A stretch of 43,004 bases of DNA from CAYRLW01 sp964425215. Its GTDB lineage: Bacteria; Spirochaetota; Spirochaetia; Treponematales; Breznakiellaceae. Under the pieces are notes generated by a model, which did not search any database, was not told where the DNA came from, and saw nothing but the letters and a program-made list of their open reading frames with translations. The DNA is taken from assembly GCA_964425215.1 (NCBI GenBank), contig CAYRLW010000029.1, positions 1-43,004 on the forward strand. The letters are read 5' to 3'. Shown one piece after another: positions 24,614 to 33,344 of the stretch. The first letter of the stretch is position 1. Every line of letters begins with the position of its first letter. A program made the translations under genes and the position numbers.

Positions 24614-25813
24614 TTAAAGCGAAGATGGTAAAGTAAACGTTTCTTTTTCCAGAATAGCTTTCCCGATTAAGTCGTCCAATTCCAAAGCTTTGTACAGTTT
24701 TTGAGCCTCCGATACCTTGGACCGGGTTATAGGGTGGGGGGGGCTAAAAAGGACGCAACAATCCTGATAGGGACGTATGGAGGTTTCGTAGGTTCCTATT
24801 TTCCGAGCCATGCGGATAATGTCGTCCTTGTCCGTTCCGATAAGGGGCCTTAGAACCGGCAGGGTGGTAAGACTTTCGGTGCTGGCTATATTTTCCACGG
24901 TTTGGCTCGCTACCTGACTAAGGCTTTCTCCCGTAATTAAACAGCGGTTTTTTCCCCTTCGGGCAATCCGTTCGGCGCATTGCATCATGGCCATCCGTAA
25001 CAGTATGGTGGACCAGGGGCCGGGAGCTCGGTCCCGAATCCGTGTTTGTACCTGGGTAAAGGAAACGGAGCTTAGCTTTAACGTGATGGTGTACCGACCT
25101 AAAAGGGCCGCCAGATCGTAGACCTTTTGCTGGGCCTCCCGGGAAGTATAGGGGTAGGTGTGAAAATGGATTCCCTCGATACGCATCCCCCGTCGAGCCA
25201 TTAGGTACCCCGCCACGGGGGAATCGATACCCCCGGATAGGAGCAATAGGCCCCTTCCGGCGCTTCCCACGGGTAAACCCTGGAGCCCCGGGTGTTCGGC
25301 CCCGTAAATATAGACCCGCTCTCGAATCTCTATTTGGATAACCGCTTCTGGGTTGTGGACATCCACCCGCAGTCCCTCTAGAGCATCCAGTATGGCCGCT
25401 CCCGCTTGGGCCATGATCTCGTAGGAAGTAAGGGGGAAGGCTTTGTCCACCCTTCGGGCTTCCACTTTAAAAGAGCGTATCCCCCGTTCCAAAAGACTTT
25501 GGGCCTCCGTGATTGACGCCCCCAAAAGGGCTTCCACCGTTTTTTCGCAGGTTCGTACTTTGGCCCAACCGCTAAGTCCAAAGATCCGGCCCAACGCGTC
25601 TTCTACCGCCCCTTCAGCATCCTTCGTGCAATGAACAAAGTATCGGCCGTTGGTGGTGTTTAGTATTCCGTGGGTTCCCCTCAGCATACGGGCGATATTT
25701 CTTTTAAGGATCCCCTCAAATTCTTCCCTATTCCCCCCTTTAAGTGTTAATTCTCCTAATTTTAATAAATAGGTAGTCCTATTTTCTTTATCAGTCCTAT
25801 TTTCCTTTTCCAT
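24614..25813 (-). CDS. thiI: ThiI, tRNA 4-thiouridine synthetase without a rhodanese domain
   Basis: ThiI adenylates U8 of tRNA and, with a cysteine desulfurase, installs 4-thiouridine. The 399-residue protein has an N-terminal ferredoxin-like/THUMP region (about 15-170) and the PP-loop SGGIDSPVAGYLMARRG. The rhodanese domain of E. coli ThiI is missing, as in Bacillus, where a dedicated NifS-like desulfurase (NifZ) supplies sulfur. Such a gene lies directly upstream here, 17 bases away. The ATG at 25811-25813 behind CGGAG is chosen. A longer GTG-started frame would overlap the nifS gene. Confidence 0.93.
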   Translation of the reverse strand: MEKENRTDKENRTTYLLKLGELTLKGGNREEFEGILKRNIARMLRGTHGILNTTNGRYFVHCTKDAEGAVEDALGRIFGLSGWAKVRTCEKTVEALLGASITEAQSLLERGIRSFKVEARRVDKAFPLTSYEIMAQAGAAILDALEGLRVDVHNPEAVIQIEIRERVYIYGAEHPGLQGLPVGSAGRGLLLLSGGIDSPVAGYLMARRGMRIEGIHFHTYPYTSREAQQKVYDLAALLGRYTITLKLSSVSFTQVQTRIRDRAPGPWSTILLRMAMMQCAERIARRGKNRCLITGESLSQVASQTVENIASTESLTTLPVLRPLIGTDKDDIIRMARKIGTYETSIRPYQDCCVLFSPPHPITRSKVSEAQKLYKALELDDLIGKAILEKETFTLPSSL

Positions 25814-25830
25814 ACTATAAAAATTCTCCG

Positions 25831-26973
25831 TTACAATTTTTTTAGAATCCCCTTTAGGGTCCCCACCAGGACTTCCAAGTCCTTGTCGGTGGTGGTCCAC
25901 CCCTGGCTGAACCGGACAGCACCCAGGGCTATTTCCCGGGGAATACCCATTTCCGCGAGCAGGGGCCGCTCACGGTCTGCCTGGGAACAGGCGGAGCCCA
26001 TGGAAACGGCTATTCCCTCGTCGTCCAAACAGCGTTGGAGCACCTCTCCGGGGATCCCCAAAAAAGAAGCCTGGAGTATGTAGGGGGAAAATCGAGGATC
26101 ATCGGGTTTCCTGTCCCGGGGAATAAGAACACAGCGGTCCAGGGTACGCAGTTCTTGGATAAGACACTCCCAGCGACTTTTTGCGGCCCCGTATTCTTTT
26201 TCCACGATGGACGGTTCGGCATGACGTTCCAGCGCCCGGGCTAGGGATACCGCCCCCCCTACGTTTTCTGTCCCCGACCGGATGCCCCCTTCTTGACCGC
26301 CACCCCTGTACAGAACCGGAATTCGTTTTTTGAGGTATAAAAGGCCAATACCCCGGGGACCCCCAATTTTATGGGCGCTGATGGAGGCGGAATCCACCTG
26401 GGCTTCGGAAATGGAAAAGGGAATTTTACCGATCCCTTGGACCATATCGCAGTGTAGGTGGACCGGATGGTGTATCTTCTCCTGTATCGTCCGGGAAAGG
26501 GCGTAAACGTTTTGAATCGAACCGATTTCATTGTTAACCGCCATTACAGCGACCATCCGAATCTGGCTGTTTTTTTCTAGAATCTTCACAACCCTATCTA
26601 TTTCAAGGGTTCCCTCCTCCGTTACGGGAACACGGACGGCGGGTATTTTTAGACGCTGAAGTTGTTCGCAATTTTCGGTTATGGAGGGGTGCTCCAGGGT
26701 CGAATAGAGGATTCCTCCCACGGGGGACCGTAAAAGGAGCGAATAGAGAACCAAAGCGTTTGATTCCGTGGCTCCGGACGTAAAAACAAGGGTAGCGGGC
26801 GGAACTCCTAGGACCCGGGCCGCTTGGGCCCTTGCCTGTTCCAGGCGCTCACGGGCCTGTCTCCCTTCCCCATGGAGGGACGACGGATTGGCAAAGGGCA
26901 GGTCAACCGATAATTCCTCCATGAAACTGTCAGGAATGGCCGTGGCGGCCCAATCAAAATAATACCGTCCCAT
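25831..26973 (-). CDS. Cysteine desulfurase, NifS/NifZ type, partner of ThiI
   Basis: The PLP enzyme converts Cys to Ala and passes persulfide sulfur to an acceptor. The 380-residue protein shows YFDWAATAIPD at the start, TSGATESNAL, the PLP Lys in SASISAHKIGGPRGIG, and the catalytic Cys in SMGSACSQADRE. AGGAG lies close before the ATG. Adjacency to a rhodanese-less ThiI points to tRNA thiolation rather than Fe-S assembly. No iscU or sufU is nearby. It is divergent from an ArsR-family regulator gene across an 82- to 109-base AT-rich gap. A weak TTGCGG-N17-TAGGAT promoter puts +1 within about 2 bases of the ATG. Confidence 0.92.
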   Translation of the reverse strand: MGRYYFDWAATAIPDSFMEELSVDLPFANPSSLHGEGRQARERLEQARAQAARVLGVPPATLVFTSGATESNALVLYSLLLRSPVGGILYSTLEHPSITENCEQLQRLKIPAVRVPVTEEGTLEIDRVVKILEKNSQIRMVAVMAVNNEIGSIQNVYALSRTIQEKIHHPVHLHCDMVQGIGKIPFSISEAQVDSASISAHKIGGPRGIGLLYLKKRIPVLYRGGGQEGGIRSGTENVGGAVSLARALERHAEPSIVEKEYGAAKSRWECLIQELRTLDRCVLIPRDRKPDDPRFSPYILQASFLGIPGEVLQRCLDDEGIAVSMGSACSQADRERPLLAEMGIPREIALGAVRFSQGWTTTDKDLEVLVGTLKGILKKL

Positions 26974-27016
26974 GGACTCCTATCCTACCGAAACGGAGAG
27001 GGCCCCGCAAGGCCTG

Positions 27017-27044
27017 TATATTTTTTATATATATTAAAAATGTA
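27017..27044. promoter_or_regulatory. AT-rich dyad between nifS and arsR, candidate ArsR operator
   Basis: A 28-base near-palindrome (24 of 28 positions symmetrical) is centred at 27030/27031, with arms TATATTTTTTATAT and ATATTAAAAATGTA. It abuts TTGACT (27045-27050), a candidate -35 for the regulator gene. The length and symmetry suit the ArsR/SmtB family, but low sequence complexity weakens the case. Confidence 0.4.
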
Positions 27045-27082
27045 TTGACTAACCGGTGATTCCATGCAATGCTGGTACCACT

Positions 27083-27391
27083 ATGAATACCGAATTTACC
27101 TGTCCCGATTCGACGATAAACGATTTTTCCCGGAAGTTAAAAGTGTGTGGTCATCCGGTTCGTCTTAAATTGCTCTGTTTGATTTATCGGCAGGGGGAAC
27201 CCTGCGTTACCAACCTTTGGACCTGTCTTGGAGAAAGCCAGCCCGTAATTAGTCAACACTTAGCGGTGTTAAAAGACAGCGGGGTGGTGGATTCCATGGT
27301 CCAGGGGAACAAACGTATATACACCATCACCGATGATTTTATCCGAGAATTGGTGGCAAAAATATTCGACGAACCCCCCGTAAAGGTATAG
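27083..27391 (+). CDS. ArsR-family winged-helix transcriptional regulator
   Basis: The 102-residue protein has the ArsR fold: CGHPVRLKLLCLIYRQ, the recognition helix region ESQPVISQHLAVLKDSGVVD, and the wing VQGNKRIYTI. It contains Cys residues in EPCVTNLWTC at the metal-site helix position, but not the ELCVCDL pattern of classical ArsR, so the signal (thiol, metal or other) is uncertain. The ATG at 27083 is chosen over a GTG 27 bases upstream because it gives a normal N-terminus. No ribosome site precedes it, and TTGACT-N17-AATGCT would give a leader of about 3 bases. Its position opposite nifS-thiI suggests regulation of those genes or of itself. Confidence 0.88.
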   Translation: MNTEFTCPDSTINDFSRKLKVCGHPVRLKLLCLIYRQGEPCVTNLWTCLGESQPVISQHLAVLKDSGVVDSMVQGNKRIYTITDDFIRELVAKIFDEPPVKV

Positions 27392-27401
27392 GGATCTTAA
27401 C

Positions 27402-28457
27402 CTACGTGTTAATCGAGCGCGTATGGGAGCGGTTGAGAAAATGAAGGACGCTGAAAAAAAGGGTTCCCAGGGCGTAGGCGCTTGCTAGTAAACCCAGGGC
27501 CGTCCAGCCCGAGGCGATAAAAGAAAGAAAAACCAGGATACCTATGACGATTTGGAGGGCGTACACCGTCAGATCGACCCCCAGGGCGTCTAGGCCCAGG
27601 TTCATCAACTTGTGGTGCATGTGGGCCCTATCGGGACTGTCGATCCGCCTGCCATCCCGGGTTCTTCTCCAAATTGCCGCGAAGGTGTCAAAAATGGGTA
27701 TAAGCAACAGGGCGGCGGTGTAGGGCAGGGGAATGCTCACAAAGCCCTGTCCGTTATCGATCAGAGGAAGCAGGGCTAGCACAAACCCCAGGAATTGGCT
27801 TCCGCTGTCGCCCATAAATATACGAGCCCGAGGAAAGGGCAGGTTGAATACTAAAAAACCGCCGATAGAACCGACCAGAAGGAGGCAGAGTATAAAAGCC
27901 TCCGTGTTTCCAATGGCGTAAAAAATAGCCCCGTAAAAAACGGCCACCAAAAGGGAAACCCCACCCGCCAAGCCATCGACACCGTCGATCAGGTTTAAAG
28001 CGTTGGTAACCCCCACGATCCATAGAAAGGTTAGGGGAAACCGGATCCAGCCGAGGTGGATGTAGATATTAAGGTTAGAAAAACTAAGGTGTTGAAAGGT
28101 ATAATTACCCAGCAGGACCAAAATGGCGGATACGCTTTGGACCAAAAATTTATTCCTGGGCCGCATGGGTTTAAAGTCGTCCTTTACCCCAAAAAGGAAG
28201 ATGAGGGCCATGCCGATAAAAAGGGGTAAAGCTCGCAGTCCAAACCCGTAGGAGGGATCCAAATACGCTACCGCCCCAGCGATGATGATAAAGGCCGTAG
28301 AAAAGCCTACGCCTCCCAACCGGGGAACTTCGCCCGTATGAATTTTTCTATCGTTGATATGATCGAACCAGGAGTATCGGAGCGATAATTTTAATACGGA
28401 AAAAACAAGGACTCCGGAAAAAAGGAATGAAAGACCCAGCTCGATGAAATAACGCAT
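27402..28457 (-). CDS. WecA/TagO/MraY-family polyprenyl-phosphate phosphoglycosyltransferase
   Basis: This family moves a sugar-1-phosphate from UDP-sugar to undecaprenyl phosphate, the first step of many surface glycans. The 351-residue protein has about 10-11 membrane segments and the key motifs: GVKDDFKPMRPRNKF, NALNLIDGVDGLAGG (the catalytic Asp-rich loop), ARIFMGDSGSQFLG, and DRAHMHHKLMNLG (HxHH class, typical of WecA/TagO rather than MraY). It starts 19 bases after the barrel protein gene, with AGGGAG somewhat far (about 14 bases) from the ATG. It is the last gene of the export-like operon and converges on arsR with a 10-base gap. Confidence 0.9.
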   Translation of the reverse strand: MRYFIELGLSFLFSGVLVFSVLKLSLRYSWFDHINDRKIHTGEVPRLGGVGFSTAFIIIAGAVAYLDPSYGFGLRALPLFIGMALIFLFGVKDDFKPMRPRNKFLVQSVSAILVLLGNYTFQHLSFSNLNIYIHLGWIRFPLTFLWIVGVTNALNLIDGVDGLAGGVSLLVAVFYGAIFYAIGNTEAFILCLLLVGSIGGFLVFNLPFPRARIFMGDSGSQFLGFVLALLPLIDNGQGFVSIPLPYTAALLLIPIFDTFAAIWRRTRDGRRIDSPDRAHMHHKLMNLGLDALGVDLTVYALQIVIGILVFLSFIASGWTALGLLASAYALGTLFFSVLHFLNRSHTRSINT

Positions 28458-28476
28458 GGTATAAAATGAAACTCCC

Positions 28477-29730
28477 TTAGAAACTTCCAGCGATAGTCAA
28501 CAAAAGGGCTAACGCGATCCTTCGTTTCCCTGGATCTTCGTTGTTTACCACGTAGCGACTGGTTTCGCTCCCGTAGGTAATGGGGACCGCCGCTTGCAGG
28601 GTAAAGTGGGGCTTGGGAGACCACGACATGCCCACGGTAACCGATCCGGATTCGTCAAACCACGTATGGTACCATTTTACCCCAAAATCAAAGGGAGAGT
28701 CAAATACGTTATTGATGAGCGTGGCAATGGCGATGCTATGATCGTTGCTTCCCACGGTGGTATCGTACTGATATTCTCCGTAAAAGAGATAATTTTTCCA
28801 ATCCTTATAGAACCCCGAAACTATGGTATAGGTGATTTGTCCGTCCAAATCCCGGATCACCGCGTCCATGAGAAGGTCCGTACTTAAGAAAACGGTTTTC
28901 AAGGAAAAAAGGGACCGGAGTCCCTCGACTTTTTGAAAACGTCCCCCGGCGCTGAAGAGCAGGGGCCCCAGCACCATGTCCGCCTTCCCCGCGTAGGCCA
29001 ACTCGTTGGTGGAAGGATTTTTGGTGTCCGTAAAAAAGCTATCCTTCGCGAGGGCGATTAGGGATACCCCCGAAAGGATGGCGGGAAACGAGGCGTGGAA
29101 CGCGATTCCGTCTTGACTGTCGGTCATCAGATCTCCCGGGGTGAATAGCCGGGCCTGACCCCAGGTTATGATGTGTTTCCCGATCCGCAAAAAGAGACCC
29201 GGTATGCCGTAGTAATCCCCGTAAAGCTGGTTGATGGTGAAGGTGGACCAGTTAAACGTCCCCGTGGTCGCGGGGTCAAAGGTGGCCCCCAAATCCCAAT
29301 AAATACGGATGGTCTCGTCGGGTTTTGCGTTCAAGACGATGTTGGCCCCCGCTTTGCCCCCCACGGTCCCCTTTAAACCCTCTCCCAGGTTGGATAGGTT
29401 CGGCCAATTTTGCCAACCCATGCCTACTCCCGCCTCAAAATTGTAAGAACCGGACCATTGAATATTGTTGGATTGGATAAAGGCTTGGGTATGATCTATC
29501 CGAGGTGGAGCCGCTTCAACAGGTGTTGTCGAATCCGCTGGGGGATTGTCAAAAAGGCTATCCAAGGGACTATCGGAACTCGATGGGGCCGTTGCACTAT
29601 CGGAACTCGTCGTTGTCCCTGGGCTACTGACGCTCGGGAGCGCTGGGGAACTGGTTTGGGCGAAAAGGCAAACCGAACTCCCCGCTAGTAGTACGCCGAG
29701 GAGTCCTAGCCTTTTTAAAAATGGGTTCAC
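28477..29730 (-). CDS. Predicted outer-membrane beta-barrel protein
   Basis: The 417-residue protein has a signal peptide (about 1-25, ending LFAQ) and a low-complexity Ser/Thr/Pro linker (about 26-75). A long region of alternating aromatic/hydrophobic strands follows (for example WSGSYNFEAGVGMGW, FLRIGKHIITWGQARLF), ending in a C-terminal Phe, which is typical of outer-membrane barrels. It could be a channel or receptor. The start GTG overlaps the LolA-like gene stop as GTGA, so the two are translated together. I do not recognise a characterised family with confidence. Confidence 0.8.
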   Translation of the reverse strand: MNPFLKRLGLLGVLLAGSSVCLFAQTSSPALPSVSSPGTTTSSDSATAPSSSDSPLDSLFDNPPADSTTPVEAAPPRIDHTQAFIQSNNIQWSGSYNFEAGVGMGWQNWPNLSNLGEGLKGTVGGKAGANIVLNAKPDETIRIYWDLGATFDPATTGTFNWSTFTINQLYGDYYGIPGLFLRIGKHIITWGQARLFTPGDLMTDSQDGIAFHASFPAILSGVSLIALAKDSFFTDTKNPSTNELAYAGKADMVLGPLLFSAGGRFQKVEGLRSLFSLKTVFLSTDLLMDAVIRDLDGQITYTIVSGFYKDWKNYLFYGEYQYDTTVGSNDHSIAIATLINNVFDSPFDFGVKWYHTWFDESGSVTVGMSWSPKPHFTLQAAVPITYGSETSRYVVNNEDPGKRRIALALLLTIAGSF

Positions 29731-30512
29731 CGGGCCACCCGCTCCAAATACTCCTTCGTATACACCGTATCGGGAAGGGGTTCTAACGAGGGACTCGTTA
29801 TCCGAATAGTCGTCCGTTCGTAGACATTTTTTCCGTTAATATTTTGAAACCGCAGATGATCCTCGATTACCATGTACGAAGGAACCCACTTGTCCTCTAA
29901 TTTTTGATACGTTGGAATCGCCGTAATCCGCATCAACTGATCCGAAAGGCTGTAATCCTCAATTTTTCGTACCAGTTTGTCCTCGGAAATCCACACCTTC
30001 CGTTTTGGAAAGGATACCTTATCGTTGGTGGCCACCAGATCCAACACCACACAGTCGAATTTACCCAATTTTTCCTTATGACCGGAGATGGGATTATAAT
30101 CCCCCGCTAAATTGGACTTGCTAAAATCTGAATTCCTGGCACTGGAGTTTTGGAACCGTTCCTTGGCGCTGGTAAAGGTAAAGGTTTTTCCCACCGGATC
30201 GTAAAGCCAAAGGTTATCCCCAATTTTTAAATAACCCTTTCCCTTATCAATAGAAGGTTCAAGAATAAGAATAAGAAATTGATTCGTCCGGTCCCGGCGG
30301 AACATGGTAGCCCGGGTATCCGAAATGGAACCTCCGGGGTCGCGTTTTTCAATAAAATATTCCGCCGAAAGGTCGGTCCGGCTAAAATTAACCAAATCAT
30401 CCGTTTGTTTTAACAATTCCACGTAGGAAGTTTTCGTTTCGGCCGAAATCGATGGTTCCACCATCAAAAATAGGGGAAGGATCAAGAACGCCGTAAATTT
30501 TGAATAACCCAT
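29727..30512 (-). CDS. LolA-like outer-membrane lipoprotein-sorting family protein
   Basis: The 261-residue protein has a signal peptide (about 1-24, ending SISA) and a LolA/LppX-type half-barrel region: FLILILEPSIDKGKGYLKIGDNLWLYDP, DYNPISGHKEKLGKFDCVVLDL and RKVWISEDKLVRKIEDY. Such proteins carry acyl chains or lipoproteins through the periplasm. The ATG at 30510-30512 is chosen over an in-frame TTG 36 bases upstream because that TTG lies within the -35 of a strong promoter. It lies downstream of two FtsX-type permease genes and overlaps the barrel protein gene. Confidence 0.85.
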   Translation of the reverse strand: MGYSKFTAFLILPLFLMVEPSISAETKTSYVELLKQTDDLVNFSRTDLSAEYFIEKRDPGGSISDTRATMFRRDRTNQFLILILEPSIDKGKGYLKIGDNLWLYDPVGKTFTFTSAKERFQNSSARNSDFSKSNLAGDYNPISGHKEKLGKFDCVVLDLVATNDKVSFPKRKVWISEDKLVRKIEDYSLSDQLMRITAIPTYQKLEDKWVPSYMVIEDHLRFQNINGKNVYERTTIRITSPSLEPLPDTVYTKEYLERVAR

Positions 30513-30519
30513 AGTACTT

Positions 30520-30548
30520 CTTATACCATGAATAAATATATTTTTCAA
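30520..30548 (-). promoter_or_regulatory. Strong promoter for the LolA-like gene, predicted leaderless
   Basis: TTGAAA (30543-30548, 5/6), a 17-base spacer and TATAAG (30520-30525, 5/6) with a TGG extension on the minus strand. Seven bases separate the -10 from the ATG, so +1 falls on or next to the A of the ATG. Confidence 0.7.
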
Positions 30549-30575
30549 AGTACCCTCTGCGGAAGGTGTTTTGGA

Positions 30576-32039
30576 CTATTCGTGGTCCCCCATAGCCGAG
30601 ACCGGCGGTATTTTCAGCGCCAGAGACACGGGATAGATCCAGGCTAAAAAACCAATAGCCAAGGCGCCCGTTAGATGCTGAAACATAAGAAGTCCCGTAA
30701 TATGGGGTTTTAAAATTTTTCCGCCAAAGAGGCCCACCAAAAGGGGATTTGATAGGGGAATCCCGGTCCTTTGAAGGATAACACCAACGAGGGAACCCAC
30801 GGCGAGCCCTAAAAGGGCGAACATGAGGGTCAGAAGCAGGGTTTCGATAATGAATAAGTTTCGGATAAAGCCCTTGGACGCTCCGAGGGCCCGCATGGAT
30901 CCTATCTCGGCGGTCCTTTCTAGAACAGAAATTACTAATCCGTTCATAATCACCAACAGGGCTCCAAAAATGACAAAACCGATCCCAATGGAAAAGGCAG
31001 TACGGATAGCGAAAAGCATCATCGCGTTGGTCCCCGCGGCGGTATACCAGTCCAGCACCCGAACTTCGGTGTTTAGTTTGTCAAACTCTCGGTTAACCGA
31101 ATTGCGAACATGGTTAACCAAACGGGGGTTATCCAGGCGGGCCAAGACAAAGCTCCAGGCCGCCGAGTCGGTTTGGATCAATTCGTCCCGTTTTGTGGTA
31201 TCCTCCAGGGCCTTTTCCACCGATTGGAGGGTAATGCCGGAATTTTTTTGGACCGTTACATCCTGGGCATCGGAGAACAGGTCGTTGATATCCGTGGAAC
31301 CTTGGCCCGTTCCCGTGGGGGTTCCCTGGGCCTGTTGTATCTTTACCCCCAGGGTATAGTTACAGAGGGCTCGGACCGTCACCGGATCGGTCAAAACGAT
31401 TCGATCTAGTACCTCCGAAGGGGCGGGATACCGGTAAATTCCAGCGAAGGAGCCTTTACGGATCCTAAAGGTGTTGTTTTGATAGAGGGAAAAGATCACA
31501 TCCTCGCCGATAATCAATTTTCTTCCCAGGGATTTTTCGGCGTTTTTAACCCAATTTTCGTTTAAGAACACCCCTTGGGAGTTCAGGCTTTGGGGGTCCC
31601 CCGATACTACCGTAAGGTCCGAACATACTTGGAAATAGGAAGGAACGGTCACACCGAACACGGCGGATTTGGCGGAATACGAGCCCACCCGTACGTCCGC
31701 CAGGCTCGAGACGATGGGGGTGTAAACGGAAATATCCCTTTGGGCCTTTAACACCGTCTCCACGGTTTTTATGTCCGCGATGGGGGGAATGCTTTGGTAA
31801 TCCGAAACGATGGGAACCTCGCTCCCAAAAACTCCGTAGGCTTCTTCAGTCAAGGCGCTGACGGCAAAATGACCCGTAAGGCTTCCTACCAGGGATTTTT
31901 CCAAGCCCTGGGTGGAACTGTCAAAAATGCCGTTGGCCAATAGCAGAACCGCCATACCGATGGCGATAAGGCCCCCCAACAGGGACGTTTTAACGGGGTG
32001 GCGAAATAAATTCCTCAGGGCCAGTTTAAACATCAGCAT
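30576..32039 (-). CDS. FtsX/LolCE-type ABC permease (second of pair)
   Basis: The 487-residue protein starts MLMFKLALRNLFRHPVKTSL with a membrane segment (about 18-40), a large periplasmic domain (about 45-340), and three further membrane segments in an FtsX domain (LERTAEIGSMRALGASKGFIRNL). This is the layout of MacB/LolC-E type mechanotransmission permeases. The start follows the preceding stop with a 1-base gap, behind GGAG. Because no ATPase gene is adjacent, the pair must use one encoded elsewhere or lost from here. Confidence 0.88.
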   Translation of the reverse strand: MLMFKLALRNLFRHPVKTSLLGGLIAIGMAVLLLANGIFDSSTQGLEKSLVGSLTGHFAVSALTEEAYGVFGSEVPIVSDYQSIPPIADIKTVETVLKAQRDISVYTPIVSSLADVRVGSYSAKSAVFGVTVPSYFQVCSDLTVVSGDPQSLNSQGVFLNENWVKNAEKSLGRKLIIGEDVIFSLYQNNTFRIRKGSFAGIYRYPAPSEVLDRIVLTDPVTVRALCNYTLGVKIQQAQGTPTGTGQGSTDINDLFSDAQDVTVQKNSGITLQSVEKALEDTTKRDELIQTDSAAWSFVLARLDNPRLVNHVRNSVNREFDKLNTEVRVLDWYTAAGTNAMMLFAIRTAFSIGIGFVIFGALLVIMNGLVISVLERTAEIGSMRALGASKGFIRNLFIIETLLLTLMFALLGLAVGSLVGVILQRTGIPLSNPLLVGLFGGKILKPHITGLLMFQHLTGALAIGFLAWIYPVSLALKIPPVSAMGDHE

Positions 32040-32040
32040 G

Positions 32041-33336
32041 CTAGTTGCTCCGCATGGCATCCACGGGTCGTATTTGTCCCGCCCGCCGGGCGGGGCCCCA
32101 AGCGGCAAGAATGGTGGTGCCTATCATTAGTAATCCGTTTAAAAGAGTCGTTCGACTGTTCAGTTCGGTCCTTAGGTGGCCGTTTTCCAGAATAAGCCCC
32201 GATCCGGGAATAAACGAAAGGTCCAGACCTCCCAGGACTTGTAAGAGCAAAAGTCCCAATAAAAAGCCGAACAGGGCTGAAAAAAGGCCTAAAAGAGCCG
32301 CTTCTAAAATAAAGAGAAACCGTACGGTCCCCCGTTGCATTCCCAGGGCGCGGAGAACCCCGATCTCTTTAGTCCGTTCGTGGACCAAGACTCGGTACGT
32401 ATTGAGAATACCCGTAAGAATGATGACAAGAAAGACGGTCAACACAAAGTAGGTTACCCCCAAGAGGGCGTCTAAAAATTGACGAATCTGGGCTAATTGG
32501 GCGTTCTGGGTCATAATTACCAGCGTTGGTCCTTGAACCAGCTTTCCCAAGACCGCGTCCCGTTTTTCTCGGGAGTTAAACAGGGGGGCTACCGGAAAAC
32601 TTCGCTTTAGAAGGTTTTCCATTTTTACCGCCACGGCGTCGGGAGAAAAACCGGAGCGGACATAAACGGCCATGTCGGTGGCCGAGTTTGTCGGACGGTC
32701 CAGGAGCCGGTTCAGTTCCCGGTTGTCCATATAGGCGGCGTACCCGAAAAGGCTTGTTTCGTTAAAAATACCCCGGACAATAAGGTCCGCCGTGTTGTAC
32801 TGCCCCGTGTCGGTGGTAAGGTACAACGTCAATTGATCCCCCACACGGCACCCCAAAAGTTTTGACGCCCCCAGACTAATCAATATACCCCCGTTTCCTT
32901 GGTCAGCCGGGGTAGAGAGGCCTTCCCAGGACCCTTGGGTGAACGAGAGGGTTGAAAATTCCTTTCCTTCCCGGGAAAAATCTACCCCGATTAACCTACG
33001 CTGGCGTACCGATTGGCCGGCGTAAAATAAAACCGCATCGTTGTTGTAATATACCGTCCGGGGAGCCACGGTCCGCAGTGGCAGATCGGAACGGGTAAGC
33101 GTTTGAAAAACCCCCTGGGGATCCGGAATATCCTGTCGCGACGTGGGGTTATACCCCATTATATCGATGTGGCCGGAAAAATAGCGGGCCGCCTTATCCT
33201 TTACCGCCTCCAGGGACCCATAGGTGGCTCCGGTGATCATGGTGATCAGGGCGAAGGCCACGGCGATGGCCAGGGCCATGAGGGAATACCGTTTTAGCCT
33301 GCGGGATAAGTTCCGGTACGCTAGGAAAAGAATCAT
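32041..33336 (-). CDS. FtsX/LolCE-type ABC permease (first of pair)
   Basis: The 431-residue protein has an N-terminal membrane segment (about 16-38), a periplasmic region (about 40-285) and three C-terminal membrane segments around the FtsX domain (VLVHERTKEIGVLRALGMQRG). It shares the family and layout of the next gene but is shorter in the periplasmic part. LolC and LolE are likewise an unequal pair. A promoter ending 8 bases before the ATG and no Shine-Dalgarno sequence suggest a leader of about 2 bases. The neighbouring genes encode a LolA-like carrier and a barrel protein. Confidence 0.88.
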   Translation of the reverse strand: MILFLAYRNLSRRLKRYSLMALAIAVAFALITMITGATYGSLEAVKDKAARYFSGHIDIMGYNPTSRQDIPDPQGVFQTLTRSDLPLRTVAPRTVYYNNDAVLFYAGQSVRQRRLIGVDFSREGKEFSTLSFTQGSWEGLSTPADQGNGGILISLGASKLLGCRVGDQLTLYLTTDTGQYNTADLIVRGIFNETSLFGYAAYMDNRELNRLLDRPTNSATDMAVYVRSGFSPDAVAVKMENLLKRSFPVAPLFNSREKRDAVLGKLVQGPTLVIMTQNAQLAQIRQFLDALLGVTYFVLTVFLVIILTGILNTYRVLVHERTKEIGVLRALGMQRGTVRFLFILEAALLGLFSALFGFLLGLLLLQVLGGLDLSFIPGSGLILENGHLRTELNSRTTLLNGLLMIGTTILAAWGPARRAGQIRPVDAMRSN

Positions 33337-33344
33337 AATACGCC

